Positions 34,763 through 43,454 of a stretch of 64,000 nucleotides of DNA are shown here, piece by piece. The number at the start of each line of letters is the position of its first letter. Within the stretch, counting starts at the first letter, position 1. Made by a program: the position numbers and the translations under genes. Below the pieces are notes generated by a model. That model saw only the letters and a list, made by a program, of their open reading frames with translations, had not been told where the DNA came from and searched no databases. This DNA comes from Pectinophora gossypiella (Eukaryota > Arthropoda > Insecta > Lepidoptera > Gelechiidae), in contig NC_065419.1 in assembly GCF_024362695.1 (NCBI RefSeq), positions 1,984,678 to 2,048,677 on the forward strand. The letters run 5' to 3'.

Positions 34763-37700
34763 ATGGTGTTTTGTACAGTTTGTAAAGTCTCTGTAGATCG
34801 TGTTCATTGGATGGGGCATTTACGAAGCACTAACCATAAAAATAAAAATATTTCTCCTTTTAGCGACGGGATTGAATTAATTGAGTCCGCATTTCGCAAC
34901 CGAATAGCTTCATACAGAATATTATCACCAGATTTGGATGGTCATAATTCTTTAGATCGGTTTCTTGATGATATAAAAAATAAAATCAAAACATTAATTG
35001 ATTTGTCTCTCAAGGAAAATGACTGTATAAAACTCAATTTTGAACATTTTGCTGTTTTTCTTTTAGTAAAAAATGATTCTCAGGAAATAAAGTCTTTTGG
35101 AACTAAAAATTATACTCTCTATAAAAATTATGACTTTGATAGTTTAATGAACAAAGTGAAAATTAGTTTGATGAGAAAAAAATGTGAATTTCAAGAACGT
35201 GATAGTGGTTGGACCTTCTTACATAATTCCCATTTAGAATTGAATATTAATAAATATAAACCATTAAGAGGGTCAGGTCACATTGATTTGCCTGCACCAA
35301 TCAAAGCCAGAAAAGCGTGTGTAAACATAAAAAACGAAGACAGTTTTTGCTTTTTGTGGTCAGTTACAGCTGCTTTATACCCAGTTAAATCTCATCCTGA
35401 TAGAGTATCGTCATATCCTAATTTCAAAGACGTTTTAAATGTAGAGGATATATCGTTTCCAGTTACTTTTTCAGACATAGCTAAATTTGAAATTAACAAC
35501 CCTCAAATATGTATTTTTGTTTACGGTTTAAAAGATAATAATACAGTTATCGGCCCTCTTTACAAATCTGAACCATTAAATAAAAAAGTAATTCATCTAC
35601 TGTACCTACAGGAAGGTAATATGTCACATTACTGTTTAATCAAGGATTTACCGCGACTAGTTAGAAGTCAAATTTCTAAACATCATGGTAAATTGTATTT
35701 TTGCGAACATTGTTTGTTATTTTTCAACTCGACCGATCAGTTAAGTTCTCATAGTTGTGGAGGTGTAGCTACTAAATTACCCCCAAAAGGGTCATTTATA
35801 GAGTTCAAAAATTATAACAGAAAACAAAATGTTCCTTTTGTTGTTTATGCAGATTTTGAGTCAATGCTCGTACCCTACGAGACTTGTGAAAATGATCCTA
35901 TCAAGTCAAGCACAGTGACTCATCAGCAGCACGTGCCCGTAGCTTTTGCTTATCATCTTGTTTGTACTGTAGATGAACGATATAATCACATTACATCGTA
36001 CCGAGGACAAGATTGTGTTGACAAATTTGTTGATTCAATTTGCAACGATGCAAAAAGGATAAGCGCAGTATTAAGTAATAGTGTACCTATGGTTTTTACA
36101 GAAAGTGATGCGTTAAACTTTGAAAATGCCGAAACTTGTCACATATGCGAGCGTTTATTGGTTATGGATAAAGTTAGAGACCATTGTCACATAACTGGTA
36201 AATACCGCGGTGCGGCTCACAGTCAATGTAATTTGAACTTTCAAGTGCCCAAATTCTTACCTGTTTTCTTTCATAATCTTTCAGGTTATGACTGTCATCT
36301 TTTTATTAAGGAGCTTGCTAAAGTTCCTGGACCCATCAAGGTCATACCTAAAACCAAAGAAAATTATATTTCTTTCACGAAATTTGTGTCTATATCCGAT
36401 ACCGATAGCTTTCAGATACGATTTGTAGATTCCTTTAAGTTTTTGGGAACTAGCTTAGAAAAACTAACCCCGACTTTAAAAAACGATGAATTTAGATACT
36501 TAAAATCTTACTATCCCGATGAAAAACACTTTAATTTGCTTACTCGAAAGGGCGTATACCCTTACGATTATATGTGTAACTGGGAACGATATAAAGAAAA
36601 GTGTTTGCCTCCCAAAGACTGTTTTTACAATTCTCTTACCAATGAACCGATCTCAGATGAGGATTATGAGCACGCTCAATCAGTGTGGTTAAAATTTTCA
36701 TTAACCAATATGGGTGAATATACTGATTTGTACTTGATAACAGATGTACTTTTGTTGACAGATATCTATGAAAATTTCCGACTTACATGTAAACAATATT
36801 ACCAACTCGATCCTGCATTCTATCTTACGGCTCCGAGTCTATCATTTGATGCAATGCTCCTTAAAACAGGCGTTCGTTTAGAACTTGTAACTGATTTAGA
36901 AATTTACCGTATGATACAGCAAGGTATACGCGGTGGCGTTTGCATGTGTTCTAAACGACATGTTAAAGCAAATCATAAATATCTGGAAACATTTGATCCA
37001 TCTCACCCAAGTTCATATATTGTTTACTTTGACTGTAACAATTTATATGGATACAGTATGTGCCAAACATTACCACATTCAAACTTCAGATTTGTGAACG
37101 ATTCTGAATTAAAAACTTTAGAGTCGAATATTTTAAATATTATGGATGACTCTGAAAATGGTTTTATTCTTGAGGTGGACTTATCGTACCCTTCACATTT
37201 ACATGATGAACATAATGATTTTCCATTTTGTCCTGAAAAAATTATTTCACCCAGAGGAAAATCGAAAAAATTAATACCTAATTTGTATGATAAATACAAT
37301 TATGTTATTCATTACGTACATCTAAAAAAATGCTTAGAACATGGCTTGGTGTTGAAAAAGATTCATAGAGCTATAACATTTAATCAAAGTAACTTTTTAA
37401 AAAAATACATAGATCTCAACACCCAACTTCGCCAGAAAGCACAGTCTACTTTTGAACAAGATTTTTTTAAATTATTAAACAACAGCATATTTGGAAAAAC
37501 TTTGGAGAACACAGAACAACGAGTAGATGTACGATTGGTTAATAAGTGGTCAGACAAAAATAATCTAACTAAAAAATGTACTGGCGCAGAGACCTTAATA
37601 GCAAGTCCCAATTTCCATAGTGCTTCAATATTCTCTGAGAATTTGGTAGCTATACAGATGAAACATTCACAGATTGTGCTTGACAAACCAATTTATATTG

Positions 37701-38284
37701 GTTTTGCTGTACTTGAACTCTCAAAAAGTCATATGTACGATTTCCATTACTCAAAAATAAAACCATTTTATGGAAACCGCATTAAGTTGTGCTATACCGA
37801 TACTGATAGCTTCGTATATAATGTGCATACAGATGACATTTACCAAGATTTGAAGACTAACTTCTTAAAATATTTTGACACAAGCAATTACAACCCAAAA
37901 AATGAATTTGGTTTACCTATTGTTAATAAAAAGATTCCTGGTTTATTCAAGGACGAAATGGGTGGACAAATAATTAGAGAGTTTGTAGGATTAAGGTCAA
38001 AGCTTTACTGTATTAAAACCTTAAACAAAACAATAAAAAAGGCGAAGGGTACCAAAAAAAATGTAATTAATGGTTTGAGCGTATCAGACTATAAACATGT
38101 GTTATACAATGGTGATGTTGTTTACAAAAAAAATGTTCTATTTAAATCAATTAAACATGAAATTTTCACTCAAAAAGTAAATAAAATAGCTCTTTCTAGC
38201 AACGATGATAAGCGATTGTTAGAATCTGACAAAGTGACTACCCTTGCTTGGGGTCATAAATCAATTTTTGGCTGTACTGCTTAA
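34763..38284 (+). CDS. polB: Protein-primed DNA polymerase, family B (pPolB)
   Basis: 1,173 residues, uninterrupted. It is expected to copy the element from its termini by protein priming. In order: an N-terminal C2H2-like finger (C4, C7, then H19/H25 region); a helical region; a segment with NEDSFCFLWS (Cys near 196) and SHYCLIKDL (His near 289) resembling an OTU/papain-type dyad; paired Cys at about 312-330; exonuclease Exo I DFE at 364-366; an endonuclease VII-like Cys/His cluster at about 459-495; Exo II (NLSGYD) and Exo III (YLITDVLLLTDIY); polymerase motif A starting at D757 (DCNNLYG), motif B NNSIFG at about 906-911, motif C YTDTDS with D1013 and D1015. All catalytic residues are present. 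The ATG (AAAATGG context) is the first in frame. The length is normal for Polinton polymerases. No terminal-protein domain is identified. Confidence 0.96.
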   Translation: MVFCTVCKVSVDRVHWMGHLRSTNHKNKNISPFSDGIELIESAFRNRIASYRILSPDLDGHNSLDRFLDDIKNKIKTLIDLSLKENDCIKLNFEHFAVFLLVKNDSQEIKSFGTKNYTLYKNYDFDSLMNKVKISLMRKKCEFQERDSGWTFLHNSHLELNINKYKPLRGSGHIDLPAPIKARKACVNIKNEDSFCFLWSVTAALYPVKSHPDRVSSYPNFKDVLNVEDISFPVTFSDIAKFEINNPQICIFVYGLKDNNTVIGPLYKSEPLNKKVIHLLYLQEGNMSHYCLIKDLPRLVRSQISKHHGKLYFCEHCLLFFNSTDQLSSHSCGGVATKLPPKGSFIEFKNYNRKQNVPFVVYADFESMLVPYETCENDPIKSSTVTHQQHVPVAFAYHLVCTVDERYNHITSYRGQDCVDKFVDSICNDAKRISAVLSNSVPMVFTESDALNFENAETCHICERLLVMDKVRDHCHITGKYRGAAHSQCNLNFQVPKFLPVFFHNLSGYDCHLFIKELAKVPGPIKVIPKTKENYISFTKFVSISDTDSFQIRFVDSFKFLGTSLEKLTPTLKNDEFRYLKSYYPDEKHFNLLTRKGVYPYDYMCNWERYKEKCLPPKDCFYNSLTNEPISDEDYEHAQSVWLKFSLTNMGEYTDLYLITDVLLLTDIYENFRLTCKQYYQLDPAFYLTAPSLSFDAMLLKTGVRLELVTDLEIYRMIQQGIRGGVCMCSKRHVKANHKYLETFDPSHPSSYIVYFDCNNLYGYSMCQTLPHSNFRFVNDSELKTLESNILNIMDDSENGFILEVDLSYPSHLHDEHNDFPFCPEKIISPRGKSKKLIPNLYDKYNYVIHYVHLKKCLEHGLVLKKIHRAITFNQSNFLKKYIDLNTQLRQKAQSTFEQDFFKLLNNSIFGKTLENTEQRVDVRLVNKWSDKNNLTKKCTGAETLIASPNFHSASIFSENLVAIQMKHSQIVLDKPIYIGFAVLELSKSHMYDFHYSKIKPFYGNRIKLCYTDTDSFVYNVHTDDIYQDLKTNFLKYFDTSNYNPKNEFGLPIVNKKIPGLFKDEMGGQIIREFVGLRSKLYCIKTLNKTIKKAKGTKKNVINGLSVSDYKHVLYNGDVVYKKNVLFKSIKHEIFTQKVNKIALSSNDDKRLLESDKVTTLAWGHKSIFGCTA

Positions 38285-38311
38285 GGTGATTCTTTCAAGG
38301 TCAATTGTTCT

Positions 38312-38400
38312 TCGCAGTGGGAGGAATTGTAGTCGTTTATGTAGCAGATTCATAATCTATTCGAAGATTGCAAGCTCGTTTTTAAGAGAGAAAAGTAAAA
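38312..38400 (+). pseudogene. Decayed copy of the 3' end of the 33.3-34.5 kb gene
   Basis: The sequence from CGCAGTGGGAG to the end of the homologous region aligns with 34444-34535 with scattered substitutions, including an early TAG. It starts 28 bases after the polB stop. This implies a segmental duplication or recombination around polB; the copy lacks the rest of the gene. Confidence 0.85.
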
Positions 38401-38562
38401 ATACCTATGTAACAATTACCCCTGAAAGAATCATCCTTAAAACTCTTTGTTTGTAAATACTTAGGTTAGTGTACTTTATGTTGTAAGTAGGTACCTATAA
38501 ACATAAAAATATAATATAAGATGATGACGATTGTTATATAAAAAGTTAGCAGCAGTGGAGAA

Positions 38563-38568
38563 AATAAA
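38563..38568 (+). terminator. Possible polB poly(A) signal
   Basis: AATAAA about 280 bases after the polB stop codon; the nearest clear canonical signal on the + strand before the next MITE. Confidence 0.4.
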
Positions 38569-38634
38569 TAAGAATATGATATACATAATAGTTTCATTTA
38601 TTCATACCTACCAAATCACCAGACAGGTAACTTA

Positions 38635-38795
38635 GACCTTCGTCACACTTGATGGAAATTAAGTCGTGGATCTTCCGCAACGGAACGCCGATACAAATAT
38701 TTGTATAAAAATTACAAATAGCAGGCACACACAGGCAGGTTATTTACCGCAACGGAAGTTCGGCGTCGGAATTTCCGCCAAGTGTGGCGAAGGTC
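38635..38795. mobile_element. 161-bp hairpin MITE nested in the Polinton, TTA duplication
   Basis: Starts GACCTTCGTCACACTTG and ends with its inverted partner CAAGTGTGGCGAAGGTC. It is flanked by TTA at 38632-38634 and 38796-38798, as expected for PIF/Harbinger-type elements. It must have inserted after the Polinton or been carried with it. Confidence 0.85.
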
Positions 38796-39235
38796 TTACT
38801 GTTTCAACGAGTACCGACATGTTGGATACCTAAGTATACTATATTGTCTTGCACAATCATTGAAATTAATCACCGTAGATTCAAAATTTATAGGATAAAA
38901 AGTAGCCTTTGCGTTAATGCGGTAGCTATGTGATATATCTAGCTACCAAATTTCATCCGTTCAGCTCTTTAGGGGTTTCGCATTTATAACATTAGTGTGA
39001 TGAAATAAGTACTTAGATAAATACTTCCTTTAATTATAATCGCTAGTCTCCATTTTTCATGTTTAAACTTGTTAACGTGAAATACAACGCGACAATGAAA
39101 ACCTAAGCGATTTTGAGTGTGCACGTGCGGTAACATGAGAAGGCGCATATGTGCGGGGCAACGCGGCGACCGCGACGTTGCATCATAATTTATTTCATTT
39201 CTATTTCGCTTCTCGTTAGTGCAACACCTTCGAAA

Positions 39236-39627
39236 ATGTCCGCGTCCATGCCGAAAATGAGTTTTCTCGCTATAGTGGGGGATGAAGTCCCAAAATTTAC
39301 AGTATCAATACAAATTCATCGTCTTCGCCGAGATGGAGATAAGATCAAAGAAAAAACTCTTGTGAGAAGTATATACGGCGCGCATGATAAAGAAGATCGA
39401 GTGCTGGCATCCGCGCTGTACTCATGTTACCTGATGTCAAAGGAGCTGGGTGAACAAGTTGAAACTTGTAGCTTAAATAAGTATGAACAGGTAATATTCG
39501 TTTATTGTGTTATTGTGTGCATAAACTACCTATTTCTTTATTTTATATGTGTTGAGGGGTATAGTCTAATCTGTCATTGTATTTTCAGTTACTCGTGGAG
39601 AAAGACGTAGACACCGTTGACGGTTAA
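39236..39627 (+). CDS. Spliced Polinton accessory gene A, unknown
   Basis: Exon 39236-39490 (85 codons) and exon 39589-39627 (12 codons plus TAA), joined in phase 0 by a 98-bp GT-AG intron (CAG/GTAATA ... TATTTTCAG). This gives 97 residues. ATG 39236 (GAAAATGTCC) is preferred. An upstream in-frame ATG at 39149 would add a 29-residue hydrophobic leader resembling a signal sequence. No domain is recognised; the body has a beta-rich pattern (SFLAIVGDEVPKFTVSIQIH) followed by charged helix. Skipping the exon 39589-39686 would join it in frame to the next gene. Confidence 0.6.
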
Positions 39628-39686
39628 AAATCATCATCATAATTTCGAAGGTGTAGCACTAAAAGCGGTGCCTGCTAAGTACTTTG
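39589..39686 (+). other. Putative 98-nt cassette exon
   Basis: Bounded by an acceptor (TATTTTCAG, ending 39588) and a donor (TTTG/GTAAGT at 39687). Included, it ends gene A with TAA at 39625 and becomes 5' leader of gene B. Skipped, codon 85 of gene A joins phase 0 to 39776. Its length is not a multiple of three, so it acts as a switch. Confidence 0.5.
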
Positions 39687-39778
39687 GTAAGTACTGTGGT
39701 TTATTTTATAAATAAAATCAAATGTTTGTATTTTATTTTATACATAAATTAATGTGATACGTTTTATTGTTTCAGAAC

Positions 39779-40225
39779 ATGTCGAATAATTTAACAAACG
39801 TTAACGAAGATGATTTATTCTACCCTTACGCGCAAGATCCGCTTGCTGACTTCGATGAAAGGTATCCTGTTCAAGCGACTACCACAAAATCGACGGCGCC
39901 TCATGATAACAAGAGTCAAAAGCTGAAAAGTGATAAGAAGAAGAAGAGGAAGATAATTAAATCTAAAGTTAAATGCGGAAAATGGAAGCAGTCATCTTCA
40001 TTTGTGCAAAATCGGAACGCGGAGAAAGCCACCAAGTTAATTAAAATCAGCATAGTGGATTTAGGTGCTTCAAATACAAGTGAAAATCAAGAAAAAAGTG
40101 ATGTTTTAGTGAAAGCCCAATATGTGGTAAAAGATAGTTATGATGATATATTGGGACAGACTGAAAAATTAATTAACAATATTTCAAAGACATTGTGTAA
40201 TTACAGTACTTGTATTTATATGTAA
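39779..40225 (+). CDS. Polinton accessory gene B, basic protein of unknown function
   Basis: 148 residues starting MSNNLTNVNEDDLFYPYAQD. An acceptor (TTGTTTCAG) ends at 39775, three bases before the ATG, so the gene is preceded by an intron. The N terminus is acidic/aromatic. The centre is strongly basic (KKKKRKIIKSKVK, near residues 60-72), a likely nuclear or DNA-binding segment. The C terminus is helical. No family is recognised. It can be read in frame from gene A by exon skipping. AATAAA near 40435-40440 may end this transcript. Confidence 0.6.
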   Translation: MSNNLTNVNEDDLFYPYAQDPLADFDERYPVQATTTKSTAPHDNKSQKLKSDKKKKRKIIKSKVKCGKWKQSSSFVQNRNAEKATKLIKISIVDLGASNTSENQEKSDVLVKAQYVVKDSYDDILGQTEKLINNISKTLCNYSTCIYM

Positions 40226-40518
40226 CATGCGATTATTTCATAAATATGTTGGAATCGCATTTTCGTGTATTCACAACACAGTAAATTCCATCGCAAATAA
40301 AGTCTCTGACTAATGTCAGAGTACTACAAGCTATGGAAACATTTAATGTATATAGTAGAAATAGTTAATATGGTAACTGTTATTTCAAAATATATTTTTT
40401 TATCTATTGTACTTTAAACAGTTTTATGAACTTAATAAATAAAATGTGTTTTTCAAATTTCGTTGTTTTACTAGAAAACCGTTAAATGAAACAAAATCAT
40501 AAATCAATATTTTACTTT
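40226..40518. terminator. Convergence zone between the two Polinton arms
   Basis: Non-coding, AT-rich gap where + strand and - strand gene blocks meet. It contains AATAAA-type signals for the + strand (about 40435-40440) and the complement TTTATT near 40518-40525 for the - strand. Confidence 0.55.
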
Positions 40519-41013
40519 TTATTTAAATAAATCAAATAAGTACATATTATTTTCGAAATACCATTTTTTTACACATACCACACTTTTTATAGCACACTTT
40601 TTTGAATGATTTACACATGTCATAGAATTATTTTTATCATAGATATCACACAGTTTCATAAAATTAGGACATCCTTTAGAACCAATATCTATTACCGTGC
40701 ACGTAGGACACAATTCATTAATCCATTTCACTTTTTCTAAGCCCTTAGTAATTATTTTTCTGTTATTCAAATATGGTACAATTATACGTTTAAATTCACG
40801 GTAGTCAATGAAACCTTCACTCCAGTAAATCCCATGATTTGCCTCTAGCCATCGTACTTGTTTTTTTTCTTGTTTTGTTAAATAATTAAAAGGATTAGGG
40901 GGTTTAACTAAAAACATTACTGTATATTCAGCATATGCTATAGCCAATTCCTTCACAATAAAATCGTTCTTAACTTTAAACCCCAAAAGATCGACGATCA
41001 CAATGTCGTTCAT
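40519..41013 (-). CDS. Conserved Polinton-associated protein, unknown
   Basis: 164 residues. The start overlaps the major capsid gene stop as ATGA (41013-41010). It begins with a strand-type IVIVDLLGF, then a helix (FIVKELAIAYAEY), PPNPFNYLTKQEKKQVRWL, and a C-terminal Cys/His-rich half (CPTC, GCPNF, CVNHSKKC) that could bind zinc. From memory, proteins of this type occur in many insect genomes beside Polinton genes, and the start resembles a DxxGF exonuclease-like strand. Catalytic residues are not clear here, so no activity is assigned. It is last in the block and is the most distal product of any shared transcript. Confidence 0.7.
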   Translation of the reverse strand: MNDIVIVDLLGFKVKNDFIVKELAIAYAEYTVMFLVKPPNPFNYLTKQEKKQVRWLEANHGIYWSEGFIDYREFKRIIVPYLNNRKIITKGLEKVKWINELCPTCTVIDIGSKGCPNFMKLCDIYDKNNSMTCVNHSKKCAIKSVVCVKKWYFENNMYLFDLFK

Positions 41014-42227
41014 GATAGTTTTTTTACTATATTACTCAAAGGCTTGTATTCAATGATACTATCGTTTAATATGAGGCAATAAGCAGATGTTCCGTCAGGT
41101 ATAATTTCGTCACTTTCTATCTCAACCCGAACGTCCACGGATCCTGTTTTTAGATTGTCGACTTGGCGTGAGCAGTCAATGACGAAGAGAGGAGCTATCT
41201 CTTTAAACTCTTTAGCACTTAGCAAAGGATCTGCTCGCCGTCCGTAATAAGACTGTTGGAATCTCACATATTGTTCATATAATAAAGCAATTTTATAACC
41301 GGCAAAATCAACATTTATATTTTCGTACGGAAAGTAAGTAGAATTGAGGTAGACTTTAGCGTCACGCAAGTAACAGTGGTCAAATCTAGACATATCTGCA
41401 TTTGCATTATTTTTTCTTTTCGTTTGCAATCCTATAATTACATATCTTGGTTTTTCAATTTGAGAAGACGTTTTTATAGACCAGGTATGCTTTGTAGTCT
41501 GTGGAAGTAAAGGATATTCGTACAAATCCCAATTCCTAAATACTAATTGAATTCCACGATCTTTTTCCAAGAGTTTCAATAAATTAATCCTTTCTATATC
41601 AGAAACTTTTACATGAGGGACACGCCATACTATTTTATCAATGTGAACATTTTCAACGTATTCACCCGTATTAAGTTTCACTGCGTTGAGATTCGTATTA
41701 CTTCGCAACAGAATTAGTTCATGTTTACAGTTAATAATTACTTTTTTATAATCTTCCGCGAAGCCAAGAATATGAGTAAGAGGAATGGAAACTGAAAAAC
41801 GTCCATTGTTTACATTTTTAGTACCATTAATATCCCAGCCCCATACTTTAGACACACGTGAATCGCTTTGATTCATAGATAGTAAAGCTTTAATTGTAGT
41901 TGTAATTCCCGCGTTTTTAACTCTATCGATCTCTACTCCATTGAGTTCATACCTAATATCTTGGAATAAGTACAGTAAAGCATTGTTTGTAAATTCAATA
42001 CTTGATGCCGATATCGGTTCTGGTGTGCCAGGCTTCAGGACGTTTACAACCCCTTCCAAATACAAAGTGCTTGCTGATGGTAAAATACATAAATCTTGCT
42101 GGTTTATAGGTATTCGAATTTCATCATTCCTGTTGAAACTTGTTATATATGGTTTGTAGGAATGGTATTCGACACCATCTATTGTGTTGTCGTAAGCAGG
42201 CTTTGAAGAAATGTCTAAAATATTCAT
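41010..42227 (-). CDS. Major capsid protein (hexon-like, double jelly-roll)
   Basis: 405 residues, start MNILDISSKPAYDNTIDGVE. Structural protein expected to form the pseudo-hexagonal capsomers. The beta-rich pattern (DEIRIPINQQDLCILPSAST; FTNNALLYLFQDIRYELNGV; PLTHILGFAEDYKKVIINCK) is what I know from Polinton capsid proteins of insects and worms (the F54H12.2-like family). It is shorter than the roughly 500-650 residues of many capsid proteins of this class, with no internal stop. The start codon overlaps the stop of the 47-residue gene (ATGA), and the end overlaps the next gene in the same way. Confidence 0.87.
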   Translation of the reverse strand: MNILDISSKPAYDNTIDGVEYHSYKPYITSFNRNDEIRIPINQQDLCILPSASTLYLEGVVNVLKPGTPEPISASSIEFTNNALLYLFQDIRYELNGVEIDRVKNAGITTTIKALLSMNQSDSRVSKVWGWDINGTKNVNNGRFSVSIPLTHILGFAEDYKKVIINCKHELILLRSNTNLNAVKLNTGEYVENVHIDKIVWRVPHVKVSDIERINLLKLLEKDRGIQLVFRNWDLYEYPLLPQTTKHTWSIKTSSQIEKPRYVIIGLQTKRKNNANADMSRFDHCYLRDAKVYLNSTYFPYENINVDFAGYKIALLYEQYVRFQQSYYGRRADPLLSAKEFKEIAPLFVIDCSRQVDNLKTGSVDVRVEIESDEIIPDGTSAYCLILNDSIIEYKPLSNIVKKLS

Positions 42228-42367
42228 TTTAACAACCCAATTGCTTTTAAAAAGTCCTTGTTTTCTTTAGTTAACTTTGCCTTCTTCTTGGCTGTATCTT
42301 TGCAGATAGTTCGGCGATGACTGATGTTTTTAGTTTGTTGTGTAGTGTATTTATTATAGTCGATCAT
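42224..42367 (-). CDS. 47-residue basic protein between penton and hexon genes
   Basis: Small frame, ATG at 42367-42365, TGA at 42226-42224. It overlaps the penton stop (ATGA) upstream and the capsid start (ATGA) downstream. The product begins MIDYNKYTTQQTK, is Lys/Arg-rich in the middle (DTAKKKAKLTKENK) and ends FLKAIGLLK. Exact fit into the gap between two structural genes with stop-start overlaps on both sides argues it is real. It could be a small core or cement protein; nothing is proven. Confidence 0.75.
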   Translation of the reverse strand: MIDYNKYTTQQTKNISHRRTICKDTAKKKAKLTKENKDFLKAIGLLK

Positions 42368-43035
42368 TTTTTCTTGAGATGTAAATACAGCTGTACTTCT
42401 TCACCACGTAAGTTGATAGGATTGTTGGAAGTATCTAATAATTTTATATGTATGCAGCTGATACTTTTTTGGTTGACGGGGAAATAAATAATGTTTTTAG
42501 GAACTTCTACTATTCTGTATCCAGGAGGCACATTAAGAGCAAATTCATGTATAATGTGACTAGGTTCTCCATTAATATATGATCCGCTTACTAAATCACA
42601 TTCAACTCTTACCACCGTTGTTGACAGAATGTCGACTGGGTGTTTAGAGGTGTGCATTATATTTGCTTTTAGAACGTGTGCTCCAAATCCTAGCAACTTA
42701 CCAATCGAATTTTCTTTATCAAAATGTATATCTTTTGTACAAAAAATTGAGGTTTGTAGAGTATTATTATTACACTGCAGATTAAAGGCAGATGCTTTTA
42801 TTTTCTCCTTCAAGTAATCATTTATGTCTTGTAGCTCGTATGCTCCTTCAGGTATTTCAATTAATTCATTATCACCATATATAAATCGGTTGTTTCTTTT
42901 ATCGATATTAGGAATCGAATTAAATGTAGATAAATACAACAAAGCGCACTCATATTCACCGTCTAGCTGTATTGCAGGTGAATAATAAGTCGATAAAGCT
43001 GATGAGTTACCAGTAATTGACAGTGTGAAGGACAT
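42364..43035 (-). CDS. Minor capsid protein (penton, single jelly-roll)
   Basis: 223 residues. Expected to fill the five-fold vertices. Begins MSFTLSITGNSSALSTYYSP, has an alternating beta pattern through the length, YSPAIQLDGEYECALLYLST, a central IGKLLGFG, and ends LRGEEVQLYLHLKKK, the ending I associate with Polinton pentons. It starts 35 bases after the protease stop. Confidence 0.87.
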   Translation of the reverse strand: MSFTLSITGNSSALSTYYSPAIQLDGEYECALLYLSTFNSIPNIDKRNNRFIYGDNELIEIPEGAYELQDINDYLKEKIKASAFNLQCNNNTLQTSIFCTKDIHFDKENSIGKLLGFGAHVLKANIMHTSKHPVDILSTTVVRVECDLVSGSYINGEPSHIIHEFALNVPPGYRIVEVPKNIIYFPVNQKSISCIHIKLLDTSNNPINLRGEEVQLYLHLKKK

Positions 43036-43070
43036 TTTACTATTAACATAAAATAAAACAATGTTCCATG

Positions 43071-43454
43071 TTATATATATTTATTCCAAAAGTCAACTAA
43101 ATATGCCAAACACAAATGACCACAATTTACACTATTGAAATTCTGATATCTATTGTAATTATAATATATGTTACATTTCTTTAAATACTTTATTAGTTCT
43201 AGTGGAGGCTTAAGATCCCCATAGCTATTGAAATATTCACAATATTTATTTATTTTTACATAAGCAACCCAGTGAGTTCCTTCATTTTCTGAATTGTCTA
43301 AATTAATAATTCCACATTCAATTTTTTTTGGCATTTTAGGCAACCTATCTTTCATATAAACAGCACGAAAATAAGGAATATTTTTGGCATACTTCATAAT
43401 ATCAATATTTGTTAATGCTCGATTAGGTAGCTCTTTCATCAAGATTTGGTACAT
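43071..43454 (-). CDS. Adenain-like cysteine protease (maturation protease)
   Basis: 127 residues. Expected to cut capsid and core precursors during particle maturation. It has the His of GTHWVAYVKI, an Asn/Asp in the next strand (YFNSYGD), and the catalytic Cys in NFNSVNCGHLCLAYL with Gln six residues before, the H-(D/N)-Q-C order of the adenovirus protease/Ulp1 fold. It is shorter than adenovirus protease (about 200 residues) but the active-site residues are present. The start overlaps the end of the PLA2-like gene by 16 bases. Confidence 0.88.
   Translation of the reverse strand: MYQILMKELPNRALTNIDIMKYAKNIPYFRAVYMKDRLPKMPKKIECGIINLDNSENEGTHWVAYVKINKYCEYFNSYGDLKPPLELIKYLKKCNIYYNYNRYQNFNSVNCGHLCLAYLVDFWNKYI

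Noticed and set aside
37024..37686. Antisense frames within polB
   Set aside because: Shadows of the polymerase coding sequence.
39149..39235. Signal-peptide-like extension of accessory gene A
   Set aside because: Possible, but the ATG at 39236 has better context; left as an alternative start only.
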